64,000 nt of DNA, taken from Allolobophora icterica (lineage: Eukaryota > Annelida > Clitellata > Crassiclitellata > Lumbricidae). A program made the position numbers and the translations under genes. Below the pieces are notes generated by a model. The model was not told the DNA's origin. It made no database searches and saw only the letters and a list, made by a program, of their open reading frames with translations. How positions within the stretch are numbered: position 1 is the first letter of the stretch; the number at the start of each line of letters is the position of its first letter. Location of the stretch: positions 13,091,290 to 13,155,289 of the forward strand of contig OY744609.1 of NCBI GenBank assembly GCA_963556255.1, read 5' to 3'. Positions 21,186-33,310 of the stretch are shown in pieces.

Positions 21186-22619
21186 TAGGGACCTGCGAAT
21201 CACAAATTTCCAGTCGAATCGAATCTCGAATCGAATCGGGGGTAAAGATTCGAATTCGAATCGAATCTCGAATCGAATCAGCGGGTATCAGATTCATATT
21301 AATGAAGCTTGATTGCACAGGCGTACCACAGTATCAATAACTTTTCTGCAGTTTAACATCAATTAAGCTAAACATTAAGCTCCATTAACAGAATTAAAAG
21401 TAACACAAATGATTAATTAATTAATTAAGTATATTATTTGTGCCAATTGCATAACCGCACTTTGGTGTACATACATCTAAGCGGAATATATTGCAGAGCT
21501 TCTCACTTGGGCGAGCGATCGATTGCTCTCCTAGCAAAGGTATGGGCGAGCGGTTAATCGCTCGTCTAGCCGAAAGCGTCGCACCGTCGGTCATCGCTCG
21601 ATGAGATTCAGTTAGACTCCAAGACGATAGACGGAACTGGAGCCAGACCATTATTTTATTTACCTAATTTATATTACATTAATTTACTTACTTGCGGCAG
21701 CGGTGAATGCGCAGTGTTTAATCTAGTCCCCCTCGTCTGGGAGGGGAAACCAGGTTTCTGGGGGGAGCAAACAATTGACACAAAATTTTGTCTTCCATCT
21801 TTAAAAAGTTTCAGACTTTTCTCAAATTTTTCCATTTTTCATCTTCGAAAAAAGTTGATGACCTTTTTTTTAGTCCTTCACCCAATTTTTAACTTTTTTC
21901 CTCTGTCAAAACAGTTGATGACCTTTTTTTAGGAATCCATCTCTCTGGGGGGGGGGGAACCATGTATCCACATCGATCCTGGGGGGGATTTTTCCTCCCC
22001 TGATGGTCTGTACATTGTAATATTCCTCGCCTCTGGGGGGGGAACATCAATCCTGGGGGGGAACTTTCCCCCCCAAAGACGTCTAGATTACTCACTGGTG
22101 AATGCGTGCCGTGACCAAATGACCTAATGACAGCTGAGTGATCGCTCTAAGTGCATACAATGTGATTGGCCATAACAACACGGTGGACACCTCACGCCTC
22201 ATGACTTCATTCGTAAAGTCACTAATTATATGCAGTTAAACAAAATAGGCTGTACACAAAAGCTCTAGACGTCGACCGCGCATCGCTTACCTACTCAAAT
22301 TGATCCAGCGCGATCGATTTTCAAACCGCCTACTATTTTCAAATGAGAAGCTCTGAGTAGGCCTACAGCATTCCAATTATAAACCCTTTTCAGAGGGTTT
22401 GCTGTCGTCGCATGCCGCGTTTCACGCAGAAATTCAACAACCAATCCACGCGCAGTAAACAATTAAACCAATTAGTTTACAAGAAATTGCGTCAAGAGCT
22501 AATCATTTTTCCGCAAAACGATTCGAAATTTTTCGAATCATGACATCATTTTCGAATCGAATCGAATACCGCCGTCCGATTCGTTTTCGAATCGAATATC
22601 GAAGCTTCGCAGGTCCCTA
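21186..22619 (+). mobile_element. hAT-type non-autonomous element with GAATCGAATC arrays
   Basis: 14-bp TIR TAGGGACCTGCGAA / TTCGCAGGTCCCTA. A perfect 8-bp duplication CTATATAC lies at 21178-21185 and 22620-22627. Both subterminal regions carry CGAATCGAATCTCGAATCG-type repeats. A 386-bp element of another family is inserted at 21712-22097. No transposase ORF. Confidence 0.92.
21712..22097. mobile_element. Short TIR element (CAGTGTTTAATCTAG family), copy 2, nested
   Basis: Starts CAGTGTTTAATCTAGTCCCC and ends GACGTCTAGATTACTCACTG. Flanked by a perfect 9-bp duplication GTGAATGCG at 21703-21711 and 22098-22106. It sits wholly inside the 21186-22619 element, so it inserted later. Confidence 0.88.
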
Positions 22620-22627
22620 CTATATAC

Positions 22628-23280
22628 TCGTTATGGTGTCAGTTACAATTGTACAGACTGTTGTCATAAACCTGGATGCAAGAATCAATTAAATCAATGA
22701 ATACCAATTAAAATTCTGCACAAAGAATTTTAATACGTAAGCAGGTACCTGATTTCTTGAATGCATTTGACATAAACAAAGTAACTGTTCCCATCAACAT
22801 TGCATACCGGCATCCCCCCCCCGAAGACATTGGAGAAACTTCCCCTCCCATCCCCTTCTCTTCCCCCCTCCCTCTCTAATGATGACACACACACACACGC
22901 GCGCACACTCACACACACTGACAGATCTTCCCCACTATTCCTTGGATGGAGCATTTGCTCCAAGGTTTCCATGGTGTAGACGCCTCTGACTCCAGGTCTA
23001 CACGCAAACAGAGTATAGCACAGAGGAAAGTGTGCAGAAATTCTGCAACACCCTTGAATTGGTGCAGGACAAATTTGAATAATCTCACCTTATTGACACT
23101 GAAAGCCAGTAGAACAACATAGTGAGGCAAGATAATGAACCAATATAGTGAGGCAAGATAATGAAACAATATAGTGAGGCAAGATAATGAAACACTATAG
23201 TGAGGCAAGCAATCAACACCCAAAAGCGATGAAACATTGGACTAAAAAAAGAATCACCTCAGTAGACTGTCAAACATAAA
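22628..23280. other. Non-coding stretch with 26-bp tandem repeat
   Basis: At 23118-23210, four copies of ATAGTGAGGCAAGATAATGA-type 26-bp units. A short CA/CG-repeat tract lies near 22880-22920. No gene. Confidence 0.6.
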
Positions 23281-23283
23281 TAC

Positions 23284-23289
23284 TTTATT
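23284..23289 (-). terminator. Possible poly(A) signal of the neuferricin gene
   Basis: AATAAA on the minus strand, about 1.46 kb past the neuferricin stop codon. The sequence between them is free of other genes but contains repeats, so the 3' UTR end is uncertain. Confidence 0.3.
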
Positions 23290-23999
23290 TAACCAGACAT
23301 TGCATAATCATCATCGTCTAATGCACAAGAGACCTTTTGAGAAATCACAAAACATTACACAAAAACACTACCAACATTACTGAAAGAGATGTTTATATTA
23401 AATGCATAAATGCTATGTCACATAATTCATAATCATGAAAAAGCTCATTAAGTAACTTTATTAAAATAATATACTACAGTATACAACAATATAATGTAAT
23501 ATATTAGAACATCAAAAGGTCAATAAAAGGCATAAGGTTAGGGTAATTAAAGTCTAATACCCAAAAATAATAACTTGATTAGGAATCTACCACCACAGGT
23601 TTAAACATACAAATGATAATTATTTTGCTAATGTAATTCATCGTTGCTAAATTTGCAAAATCTAAATTTCTGTGGGAAAAGCTGAGCAAACACTGACTGT
23701 ACAAACAGCTGGAGAAATTGACGTGGCACAAAACAAACTACAGTCCATCTCAAGATAAAGACTGATAAGACAATGGCAAGTTCCAATAATATCTCTGATA
23801 CAAAGCAAACAATGACAGTACCATCTGTGAAACAATTATCATTGTAATACAAAGATTTTTAATGCGTGCAAAGTCACACAGAAATGCGAATCAGACGTGG
23901 TTAGTCAGTCACCAGGTGAAGAGCAGTTAGATATCCAGATGTCTGAAGGCCAATGAGAAATAGTGAGTGACAATACATAATTGTCTGTGTCAGTGGCCA

Positions 24000-24310
24000 C
24001 TATTCACTGGCTCAGTTAGCTACACTGGTTAAAGCGTACGTCAAAATGCCATAATGAGTAAGGAAGGTTCAAATACTGTTGATGGCTATTTCAGAGATTT
24101 GAATCTTGGGCTAACATGGTCCGTACTGGGGGACCATAGCACTTTAACGATAAGAGTATACTAAAATTGACTGGGAAACCAATGCAGCTTGTCACTAAAG
24201 TGTTAAATGGTGTGGCACCCATTCAAACAGGCAGTGGTGGTGAAGGATCTCACCTGATCAATGAACTGAAAAATGAAAAGGGTTGAGCCATACGGTGGCT
24301 ATAGAAAACC
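24000..24310 (+). mobile_element. SINE-like repeat, copy 1
   Basis: Shares blocks with 41995-42245: GAGATTTGAATCT, ACGGGGACC/TGGGGGACC, GGTGGTGAAGGATCTCACCTGATCAAT, CATACGGTGGCTATA. TTAGCTACACTGGTTAAAGCG at the head resembles a degenerate tRNA box A. Lies in the probable 3' UTR of neuferricin. Confidence 0.65.
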
Positions 24311-24359
24311 ATGTGCACCATCACATTTGTTCTCAGTGCAAGGCCCCACTACTGCCTTA

Positions 24360-24637
24360 GTGAAAGGCTATGTTACACTATGGTACCTGACATGAGCATC
24401 GACAGTGTTCAACTACCAATTTGTCTGTTATCGTTCTGGCCACATTAGAGAGTGTGCGGTTAGCGGACATTACTTTCAGCTTACCATATTTTAGCCAAGT
24501 GAAAGGCTATGTTACACTATGGAACCTGACAGGCGCATTGACAGTGTTCAACTACCAATTTGTCTGTTTTCGTTCTGGCCACATTAGAGTGTGCGGTTAA
24601 CGGACATTACTTTCAGCTGGATATATTTTAGCCAACA
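24360..24637. repeat. Tandem duplication, ~138-bp unit, two copies
   Basis: GTGAAAGGCTATGTTACACT to GGACATTACTTTCAGCT is repeated twice in direct orientation with few differences. Confidence 0.9.
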
Positions 24638-24750
24638 CATCATACATATCTGTAGAAAATTCACTTATATGAAAGACCGATATTTAGCCACATCTCAGTT
24701 GATGAGGTCAAACTGTAGCAATGAAGAGTCACATCAGTGATGTTTTCTCA

Positions 24751-24958
24751 TCACTGTAGTAGCATACAGGTATTTGACAGAGGTTCACAGCCCTCGTAAG
24801 GACTAAGGTTCGGATGGTTAAGGTCCCCGTTGCCAGTGTCCGGTAACGATGACATAGATGGTGATCCAGTTGATCGAACACAGACGCATCGGGTTTTCTT
24901 AAAGTACGGATCAAAGAACTGCCGTGGAACTCCTTCCCATTCTCTCTCAATACCACCA
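24751..24958 (-). CDS. CYB5D2: Neuferricin exon 4 and stop
   Basis: Acceptor TTTTACAG, 208 bp to TGA at 24751-24753. Encodes GGIEREWEGVPR, TRCVCVRSTG and GDLNHPNLSPYEGC, all conserved in neuferricin. Confidence 0.93.
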
Positions 24959-27900
24959 CTGTAAAATTAGAAAGACAATTTTTTATTGTGGAAATTCCTC
25001 ATACATGTCTAAGGTTGAATCTAAAGCGATGACTTCTATAGAGCCATTGTGGGGCGTGGTGGCTCAGTGGTAAGTTCGGCGCCTTGTGACCGAAGGGTTG
25101 CAGGTTCGAATCCCACTCTAGCCGCTGCATACGGACCTTGGGCAAGTCCTTCACTCGCGATTGCTCGTGGCGCTTCGGCATGAAAATTCCGGCACAGTAT
25201 CAAAGTGCTGTAGTCGGGAGCGCCTCTGACTAGTAGTTGACTTCAAGAGGCGCTATAGAAATATCCGGAATAAATAAATAAATAAATAAATTATCACAAA
25301 GCACAAGGCATCAAACACAGGCTCTTCACGTAAAATCATAACCAAAGAGTTTAATCCTTTAGAGAAGCCAGTGCTAAAGTTGCAGTTAAATGATTCACGA
25401 TATGACTAGAGGGTGAAACTGTACCAAATTCAATGGAAATAGTTTCTTTAGTCAGCACTTATCACCTGAGAACAGCTGGGATTCCAACAAGTATGCACAA
25501 TTTCTGGTAGAGCCAACAAGAGTAATTTGCACAAGGGGTGAGAATGTGTATCATAAGAGGCAACATGACAACATTGCCCGTATTTCAAAGACTCGTATCT
25601 TGGGCTATTACAAACTGGCGTGGTGCCCATTCCACTGGGTAACAATGTTGGCAAGGATATCATTACAAAAATTCGCTGAAAACTGAACACAACTGAGGCT
25701 TATAGAAAACCTGATATGTGTACAATGTAAATCTCAATTACTTGGTTGTACAGAACCTAATCAGTAAGAATTCAGTGAACCTTCAAACCCAGTACACCCG
25801 ACTTCGATCATACCTGCATACATTGCTAGCTCCGATATTGCCCTCTTAGACTGTTATTCTTATGCTAGCATTCTTCTGATACTGGATTGTTGCTTGAGAC
25901 TATGTTCATAAAAATTATGGGATCATGAGCTTTCTTTAGCACTGCCTCTCATATTTTGAATTGTCTACCACAAAGGTCCAACTGGCCAACACAAAAACAT
26001 TCAAATCACATGTCCAGACCAACTGAACTCCGGCCTTTGCAAGCCTCTGTCCTGACCCCTAGTGAACATGTATATCCATGCCTCATATACAGGTTTTTCG
26101 ATTATGTGCGTATGACAAAAGTGCTTTAAAAATTAAATAAACAACATAATGTTCAGAAATAACAATCAACATAGTTGGAAATCATTAACTCCTACACATA
26201 ATAAGTGATTTAAAAATTAAATGAAATAATGTTTAGAAATAACAATCAACATAGTTGGAAATCATTAGCTCCACACAAGTACCTTTTTGTGGAGCACCAG
26301 AGCTTGGTGCCAGTTGCCTCACTCCAGTGACTGTTACAATGAGGAAAGATTTTCCGTTCTTCGTCCGTCAGCCTCTTCTCTTCCAGGGCTCTATTTGTCG
26401 CCGCCTCTGCTTCCTTCAGAGCTTCAGTGGGATTTCCTTTGGCATCGTAGAAGTTGCCAATCACCTTGCCTATCGTTGTAACACATTACAGGAGCTATTT
26501 GTTTATAACAATCCATATGCTCTAATCTAATCTGGGAATTTCTATAGTGTCACTTTATAATCCTAATGGGATGGACATCGATTCTGCAAAGCAAAATCGG
26601 TGTGAATGCGATAATTCAGGGCGAGTTCAGTTGAAAACTAAAATGGAAATTAAAGAAGACATAGAACAGCAGAAATGATCAGCATTTATACATATTGCCA
26701 TGTAGGACAATTCTTAAAGACAAAATAGTTATAGAATTGTTCAAGAAAAACACCAAAAACTGACATAATAAATGCATATGCTCTTTGTTTTCAACTAAAC
26801 AAATTATCGTCAAGCCATTCAAAACCGGAGACACAACTGCCTGGTGTGGGAATTGCCATGTACTATCATGAAAACTGCTCTCTTTAGCCGTGGTTGGACT
26901 AGGAGCGCTCCTGAGTAGATAACCTTGAAGGGGCGCTATATAAAAGCTCTTTAATAATAATAATAATAAATAAATAGGTACTAAAATACCCAGTTAGCTA
27001 AATACACAGATAGAAGATGCCTGACAACGGTTAAAGTGCTGAGATATACAGGTAATGTAATGCAACACAAATGTCTGTGATATTACCCTCCTTCCAAAGT
27101 TCAGAAGTGCATACACGACCTAGCGACAGAACATTGATAGCGCTGAGCGATAGTATCTGTGAAGGACTTCTTCAAAGTTCCTAAACAGTGACCTACTGAG
27201 TGGAAGCTCGAACCCGTATTCTTTGCTTTACAGAATGAGTGTTCTATCCATTTGGCTGCCGATAAACTGCTATTAAAGCAGTTCCTCTTTTTAGCAAGTT
27301 TCAGGTATACTTTGTTTCAGATTTCTGTGGTAGATCACCACAAGATGACCTTGTGCAGCAGAGGTGTCTGCACGTCCAAGGACTGCCATATTTCATCACT
27401 TCTAATTTTCTGTAGTCTTGAGAGTTACACAACTGGTGGCTTTTACAAACAATATTATGTCCAACTGGAAAAAAGGTTAGACCTTAAAAACTGACCTACA
27501 AAATGACTTTAAGAACTGACCTACAAAGCGATATGTCTTGTCATAGAATTCAATCCAGTGCAGCAATTCAAGCATTTGTCTGTAGTCAAACCCTGAAGCG
27601 TCATCAATAAGACCCTTCTCATTAAACTCCCCAGTCACAAAAGCTCTTGTCCCATCACATCCTGCAAAACACACACACAAAAAGTATAGAGTTATTCACT
27701 ACAGCCACACTGGAAAAATAGCCCATTCAGACAAAATCATCGCAGCAGCTAGTATCTTATTGTACTGTAATGCTAGTTTCACTTCCAACGTACTTTTCTC
27801 CATCTGCTTGTGACAGTTATTACACTTGTTGTGACTCAAAATCCATTTTCAACTCAAAAGATGCACCATTTTCAGCAAATTAATTTGGCCCTGCACTTCT

Positions 27901-28494
27901 CTAATGCCACTATCATAACACAAAAAGCATCAGCTGATGATTTCACACAGTTTTCCAGCACTATAAAAAGCTCCCAAAAGGTGCTATATAAATTTCAGCA
28001 ACTACACTACATTACATTGTCTCATAAGTTCAGTCTGCAGCTTAGAAGACAGTGATAAAGATAGGAAAAATGCAGCGGGCAAATATTAGCCGACTTAAAG
28101 AGACAAAGAGAAAGACATCATAGAGACAGTGAGTACGACAGGCTAAAAATAAGACAGGCTTACCCGCAAAGAAACTGTAGCCTCCTCCTGGGCCATAGTG
28201 TTGTTTTCCACTCGAAACATCGTACACCCTTCCATAAATACCAATATACACTCCGGGACTTTCCTCAGCTCCATTATACTTTGACAACTCTTCTTTGGTC
28301 ATTATTGGATGGTTTCCAGTCTTCAAGATCATACTTCCAGCATCTTCTGCTGGGCTTTGAAACCAGTGAAGTGGACATGTTGCAAGGAGTCTTGATAACT
28401 TTTCCCGATGAGGCTTAAGAGCCGGAAGCAGAAAAATTGCAGCAATGAAAGCCACAAGAACTGAAATTCTCCACAAAATACCAGCAAGACCCAT
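24751..28494 (-). CDS. CYB5D2: Neuferricin (cytochrome b5 domain-containing protein 2), four exons
   Basis: Membrane-associated haem-binding protein of the MAPR/neuferricin family. Exons on the minus strand are 28164-28494, 27521-27661, 26283-26469 and 24751-24958. All introns are GT-AG and phases match (1, 1, 2), giving 288 residues; the human protein has 264. Residues 8-26 form a hydrophobic N-terminal anchor or signal. The b5-like fold starts at IMTKEELSKYNG (64-75) and contains YDVSSGKQHYGPGGGYSFFAG (from 91), where His 99 is the likely haem-region residue. RAFVTGEF and the C-terminal NGDLNHPNLSPYEGC and TRCVCVR blocks match human neuferricin closely. The family is linked to neurogenesis and steroid/P450 support. 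The last exon is in a different frame from the longest ORF there and was placed by splice phase and homology. Confidence 0.94.
25050..25295 (+). mobile_element. tRNA-derived SINE with (AATA)n tail
   Basis: Complete-looking element. Box A TGGTGGCTCAGTGG and box B GGTTCGAATCC form the tRNA head. A body follows with CCTTGGGCAAGTCCTTCACTC and AGAGGCGCTATAGAAAT, and then an (AATA)n tail. It lies in intron 3 of the neuferricin gene in the opposite orientation. Confidence 0.85.
26283..26469 (-). CDS. CYB5D2: Neuferricin exon 3
   Basis: Acceptor ACGATAG, donor GTACTTG, 187 bp, phase 1 to 2. Encodes KVIGNFYDAKG to LWCSTK, matching the human TFPPCNxEWS...LWCSQK region. Confidence 0.92.
26880..26990 (+). 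mobile_element. CR1/SINE 3' tail
   Basis: GAGCGCTCCTGAGTAGATAA, then GGGGCGCTATATAAAAGCT and (AAT)n. The same tail ends the LINE at 1780-2585. Lies in the neuferricin intron between exons 2 and 3. Confidence 0.65.
27521..27661 (-). CDS. CYB5D2: Neuferricin exon 2
   Basis: Acceptor TTTTGCAG, donor GTCAGT, 141 bp, phase 1 to 1. Encodes CDGTRAFVTGEF to KTYRFVG. Confidence 0.92.
28164..28494 (-). CDS. CYB5D2: Neuferricin exon 1
   Basis: Starts at ATG 28494-28492 and ends ...TTTGCGG before GTAAG, phase 1. Encodes the hydrophobic N-terminus and the first part of the b5 fold. Confidence 0.92.
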
Positions 28495-28724
28495 TCTATC
28501 TGCACCAGACTACAAAGAACAGCGAGTTCTCAACAAACTGCAGAAACCAATGACGTGGCAAATATCGACCAGTAACCATATGGCAGGGCTGGTAATCACT
28601 ATAAATAAATATCACTAGGTCACATGTCACTGTTTGCTGAGAAACTTATCAGGCATCTCACAAGTCCATTAACTGATAAACATCTGGCACGTCCGACTTA
28701 ATTGCGCCTTTAAGCGAAGAGTAA

Positions 28725-28951
28725 TTCTGTTTCAGTGAAGAAAAATTCTGAAATTTTTTAACAAGATCAGCATTTGTATATTAGTATTATCATATAATTA
28801 AAAGTATTATTATTAATATTATTATTATTAAGTACAAAGAATAATGCTGTTTCAGTGAAGAAAAATTCTGAAATTTTTTAACAAGATCAGAATTTGCATA
28901 TTAATATTATCATATAATTAAAATTATTATTATTAATATTATTATTATTAA
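28725..28951. repeat. Tandem duplication, ~120-bp unit, two copies
   Basis: CTGTTTCAGTGAAGAAAAAT through TTAATATTATTATTATTAA occurs twice in direct orientation with few differences. It lies 230 bp upstream of the neuferricin start. Confidence 0.92.
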
Positions 28952-28969
28952 ATACTAGAATGCACTTAT

Positions 28970-29160
28970 CACGCGCCACTATGTAATGATCACGCATTAT
29001 TCGGTGGTTCCGAGCAGATCCATGTGAAATACTATATCTGCTCAAGGTACCTATACAGTAAACGTCCCAGAGGAAGCTCGAACGGAGTCGAACCCTACAC
29101 TGCGCGTTACAAGGCGAGCACTCTAACCAAATGTCTACAGTGTCCCCTGAATGCATCTTA
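28970..29160 (-). mobile_element. tRNA-derived SINE-like sequence
   Basis: Minus strand: box A-like TTTGGTTAGAGTGCTCG and box B-like GGGTTCGACTCC with tRNA spacing, then CCTCTGGGACGTTTACTGTA. Related to 10140-10275. Confidence 0.6.
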
Positions 29161-29695
29161 AAGAATATGTGCGCATTACTTCGCACGATTACGTGTTTGC
29201 GGGTTATCTGTCTGCGTGTGCCTATTATGTGTGTTTATCAGCATCTGTCTGTGTATTTTTCAGTGTCTGTGTAAGCGTCTCTGCGCGTGTATGTCGATGC
29301 GCAGCGTAAAGGAAGTCAACCATTACCTTTAGTAAACGGCTGAGAATCACGTGCTAATGCTATATAAATTCAAATTTATCTTTGACAATTCTTAACCTCT
29401 GTTTTAAATTACGTTCTTCCTGAATTCCATTTAAACGATTTACATAATTCCTGTTTCCTACCGTTGCACCGTGCAGCCGCAGGATGTTTACTTCCGACAA
29501 TGAACAAGGTACAGTTTCAAGTTGTTTAGGGACGAAGGTTGCTTGTTCTAACATTGGTATTGGTTTCCAGAGCCGTAGCAACAAAGAACGTGTCCCCCTC
29601 CGAACATACGTCCGGGGGCCCCTTACAATGCGGAAACTGGAATGCGATAATATACAATACACTTTGAATGGGTTTAAATAAAATTCGAATGACCG
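29161..29695. other. Non-coding stretch
   Basis: A short TGTCTGTG-rich part lies near 29200-29290. Nothing else recognised. Confidence 0.35.
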
Positions 29696-29703
29696 ACAGA
29701 CAA

Positions 29704-30127
29704 CAGAGGCGCGTTTACAGAAAACGGGGCCCTAGGCGCAAGCATTTTCAGGGCCCTTCTGAACTTCTAGACTGACAGTCTGAGACTCTGGTGGTGTTTA
29801 GTCTATCATATACTGCTGTGCAAAAACCAACGAAGTTGAACTTGACGCGGTTTTTGTGAGTGTTTATTGACACTGTCACTAAAAGTATGATTAGTTAAAG
29901 AAGCTATTTTTAAGGAATGTGAAGTTATTGATTGAATAATTGTAGTAATTACTTTTATGTGAATGCTAAACTGTAAAAATAGAAAATAGGTCATAATTAA
30001 AATAATTCAAAATTTACAAATGTTATTTTTTATAATTGAAACAAAATATTTTCCTTCGTTTGGGGCCCTCTGAGATTTGGGAGGCCTAGGCGCGCGCCTA
30101 GTGCGCCTACACGTAAACGCGCCTCTG
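29704..30127 (+). mobile_element. hAT-type MITE (CAGAGGCGCGTTTAC family)
   Basis: TIR CAGAGGCGCGTTTAC / GTAAACGCGCCTCTG (15 bp) and a perfect 8-bp duplication ACAGACAA at 29696-29703 and 30128-30135. The interior has GGGGCCCTAGGCGC near the left and GCGCGCCTAGTGCGCC near the right. Confidence 0.92.
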
Positions 30128-30239
30128 ACAGACAACTGATGTAGCCAACATACATTGGCAGACAACTGATGACGTAGCTAATAGTATTATGTGATGTATC
30201 AAAACAGTATCATAATGACTTCACGCCGTTCACGGTTAT

Positions 30240-30600
30240 TTTTTGCCACTTTTAGGGGCCCCCCTTCCTTGCGGGGCCCCCTCGATCCGGTCGGAGGGTA
30301 CGGAGGGCGGTCGCTACGCCTCTGTTGGTTTCTGACCCCAAGGATTCGGTTTGCCCACGACCTCTGCAAAGGCGGTTTATGAATTACAGGATTCCACTAT
30401 GTCGGTTGAATGAAAGGATGTTATCTCCAGGGCCGTCGTATCCACTAGGCGCAGTAGGCACTGTGCCTTGGGCCTACGAAATTTTCAGGGGCCTAGCCTA
30501 TGAAAGTCTGAAAATGAGATATTGAATGATTGACCAGGAAAATGGAAAAAGGAAAATTGCAAATAACGACCTTAACACGGCCCTGCATGGTAATCTCGCT
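30240..30600. mobile_element. Fragments of AGGGCC-type MITEs
   Basis: TTTTAGGGGCCCCCCTTCC at 30250 and AGGGCCGTCGTATCCACTAG at 30431, with ACGGCCCTG near 30587, look like MITE ends. No target duplication could be found, so these are probably broken copies. Confidence 0.4.
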
Positions 30601-30705
30601 GTCGTACACACCCCCGAATAGTGGTGGGTAGGTTACCTAATATGGCGATAGTTTGCGAACTCGGAATTGGCATCGAATAGTCGGGTCAATATAGCCTACG
30701 ATTTG

Positions 30706-31546
30706 ACCCCCAAAAAATTGCAAGAAAACGTTTTATGCTGATTTTCGGGTGCATTTGGTCTGGAAATGAACATACTAAAAGTTTACCAAAATCGGACCAC
30801 GGGAAAAGGTCAAATTTTGGCGCCAAAAAAGATGGCCGCCAATGAGGAATGAATGACTCAAATGTACAGAACTTGCTAAAATTGACAGAAGCAAATCATG
30901 TAAAAATTTGCTAACAGGCGTTTCTAGACTAATTTGACCCTGCTGAAAACGAAAATTGCGGTTAGCAAGCTGGATTTTTAGCGGTTGCATGGAAAAACAA
31001 GATGGCGGACAAAATGGTGGCCAAATATCTTCGAATGGCTGTAAGTAAGGTCGTGTATATGATGGAAACATGATTTTAGAGTCTAAATTAACATATTCGG
31101 GGTCAAGGAATGCAATGGAACTAAAGACACATATGTAGCACTGCCAAAAAACAAAATGGCGGACAAAATGGCGGCCAAGTAACTTCGAATGGCTGTAAGA
31201 AGTAAAGTCATGTATGTGATGGAAACATGATTTTATAGTCTAAATTAACATTTTCGGGGTCAAGGAATGCAATGGAACTAAAGACACATATGTAGCACTG
31301 CCAAAAAACAAAATGGCGGACAAAATGGCGACCAAGTAACTTCGAATGGCTTTAAGCAAAGTCATGTCTGTGATGGAAACATGATTTTAGGGTCTAAATT
31401 AACATTTCGGGGTCAAGGATTGCGATGGAACTAAAGACACATATGTAGCACTGCCAAAGAACAAAATGGCAGAATAACTATCCAGAGGCGCTCTTAGCAC
31501 AGAAGCCCCGGGGGAAAGAAATGTCTTTAGGGAACGCGAGACCGAT
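30706..31546. repeat. Left arm of a large inverted repeat (fold-back)
   Basis: From ACCCCCAAAAAATTGC inward this arm is the reverse complement of 33292-34252 with modest divergence. It contains ~155-bp tandem units with CAAAATGGCGGACAAAATGG. The innermost 80 bp (31467-31546) is an inverted copy of the 3' end of the LINE that lies between the arms. Confidence 0.88.
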
Positions 31547-33310
31547 CAGGGCCTGGTTGAACAACATAAAAACAACCCAAAACGTCTTTGGTCCTCAATC
31601 TCCGACCCATTGGGACAGGGTACGCGCTCGGTGGGTCCTCCTGCCTTTTCTGCTGAGGATATTCTCCAGATGATGACTTGGAAGATTGCTGATCTTCGAG
31701 CGAAGACTCTTGATGCCCCTCCTCCGCAATTCTCCCACACGGGTGACACCTTTGAAGGATTCCTTCAATCCTTGAAACGGAACTTTGTCAAATAATTGGA
31801 TCACCAAACAAAAATCATGCGAACTAGACCCTCCTCTTCCCCCATTTTTGGTGAACATTTTAGACGATTTACCTCCATTTCTAGTTTATATATTCAACAG
31901 GTCGCTTTCTGAGGGTTACCTACCTGCTTCCTAAAAACGGGCTATTGTTTTTCCGACCTTGAAAAAGCAAAACCTTGACCTAAATGCCTGTCAAAATTAC
32001 CGACCCATCTCCCATCTTTCTTCCCCCTCAAAGACCCTTGAAAGACTAGTTTCACTCAAGCTACTTCCCTAATTTGAGCAAGCTGGGCTTTTGCCGGCCG
32101 CCCAATCTGGCTTCAGAGGCCACCATTCCTCCGAAGCTGCTCTCTTATCCCTACTGTCAGATCTTTATATAGCTATTGATCACTGTCATCTCTCTCCCCT
32201 AGCGCTTTTTGATGTCTCATCTCACTTTGACATGGTTGACCATGAGAACCTCCTTCAGCGACTGGAGCTGTCCGGTGGCCTATCTGGTGTTCCTCTTCTT
32301 AGGTTTAAATCATACCTCTCTGACCGCTCACAGCTGGTTGTCCTTGGTGAAACCAGGACTCAGTGGGCAGAGGTGGAAGTTGGTGCTTCCCAGGGCTTGG
32401 TGCTCGGTCCCATTCTGTACATCCTCTTCACTGCTGAATATCCCGTCTCTATTTACTAAACATGGGGCAAATGGCCACCTTTATGCAGATGATGCTCAGG
32501 CTTTTGTACATGGTCCATCAACTGATCAACTCTCCCTTGTTCGCTCCATTGACCATCTTGTCTCTGACCTTCACTACTGGATGTTAACTAACCGTATCTT
32601 CATCAACACTGCTAAGACTCAATTGATCTGGTTTAGGACTATAGGCAGCAGCTTGCAACACTCAACTTTCCATTGCTGACTGAGAAATTCCCTGCTTACA
32701 CCTACTCTTCCATCGTCCGCAACTTGGGCGTCACACTTGACTCCTCCCTCACATTCACAGAGCATATCTCCAACATGACTCGCTCCTGCTTCTTTCAACT
32801 GAAACGTCTCAGGGTCATCGGACACTCGGTCTCACCTTCTGTCTTTACCCCGTGGTTCACGCATTTGTCTGCTCACGCTTGGACTACTGCCACTCGCTCT
32901 TCATGGGTCTCCCTAAGCAGCGTCTCTCCCCTTCAATCTGTTCTAAATGCTTCCGCTAGGTTCAACCCTCGACTCTCCTGCTTTGCTCATATCTCTACTT
33001 ACATGCTTGATATCCTGCACTGGCTCCCTATTAACGCGCGCATCCGTTATAAAATCCTCCTTGTCTTTATATTTCAGCAGGATACTCTCCAGAAATATCT
33101 CTCCAACTATATGTCAAAGCCGCTATCTGCATCTCCTTCTCGCTCAGTGCGCTCTGTGAATAGGCTTGATCTTTTTGTTTTCAGGGCTAAAACTGCCTTG
33201 GCCAAGCACCGGGCGTTTGCTGTAGTGGATCCCACGATCTGAAATGACCTTCGCTCTCTGCTCAGGGCCAAACTAATGACTGGTTTTCCTCATCGGTCTC
33301 GCGTTCTCTA
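31547..33310 (+). mobile_element. CR1-like LINE reverse transcriptase (frameshifted) inside the fold-back
   Basis: Broken ORF2-like coding region. NYRPISHLSS, AAQSGFRGHHSSEAALLSL, ALFDVSSHFDMVDHE (motif A, degenerate), GASQGLVLGPILYILF, then after a frameshift near 32455 GHLYADDAQAF (catalytic YADD). VRNLGVTLDSSLTFTEHI and MLDILHWLPINARIRYKILL follow after another frameshift. Several stops and frameshifts make it inactive. The 3' end is followed by (AATAC)n, the simple tail expected of such elements. Endonuclease and ORF1 are not present. Confidence 0.85.

Noticed and set aside
15424..22097. hAT (8-bp) assignment for the CAGTGTTTAATCTAG family
   Set aside because: The ninth base matches within each locus and differs between loci, so a 9-bp duplication fits better.
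30428..30600. Complete MITE with AGGGCCGTCGT ends
   Set aside because: No matching target-site duplication could be found at the presumed ends.
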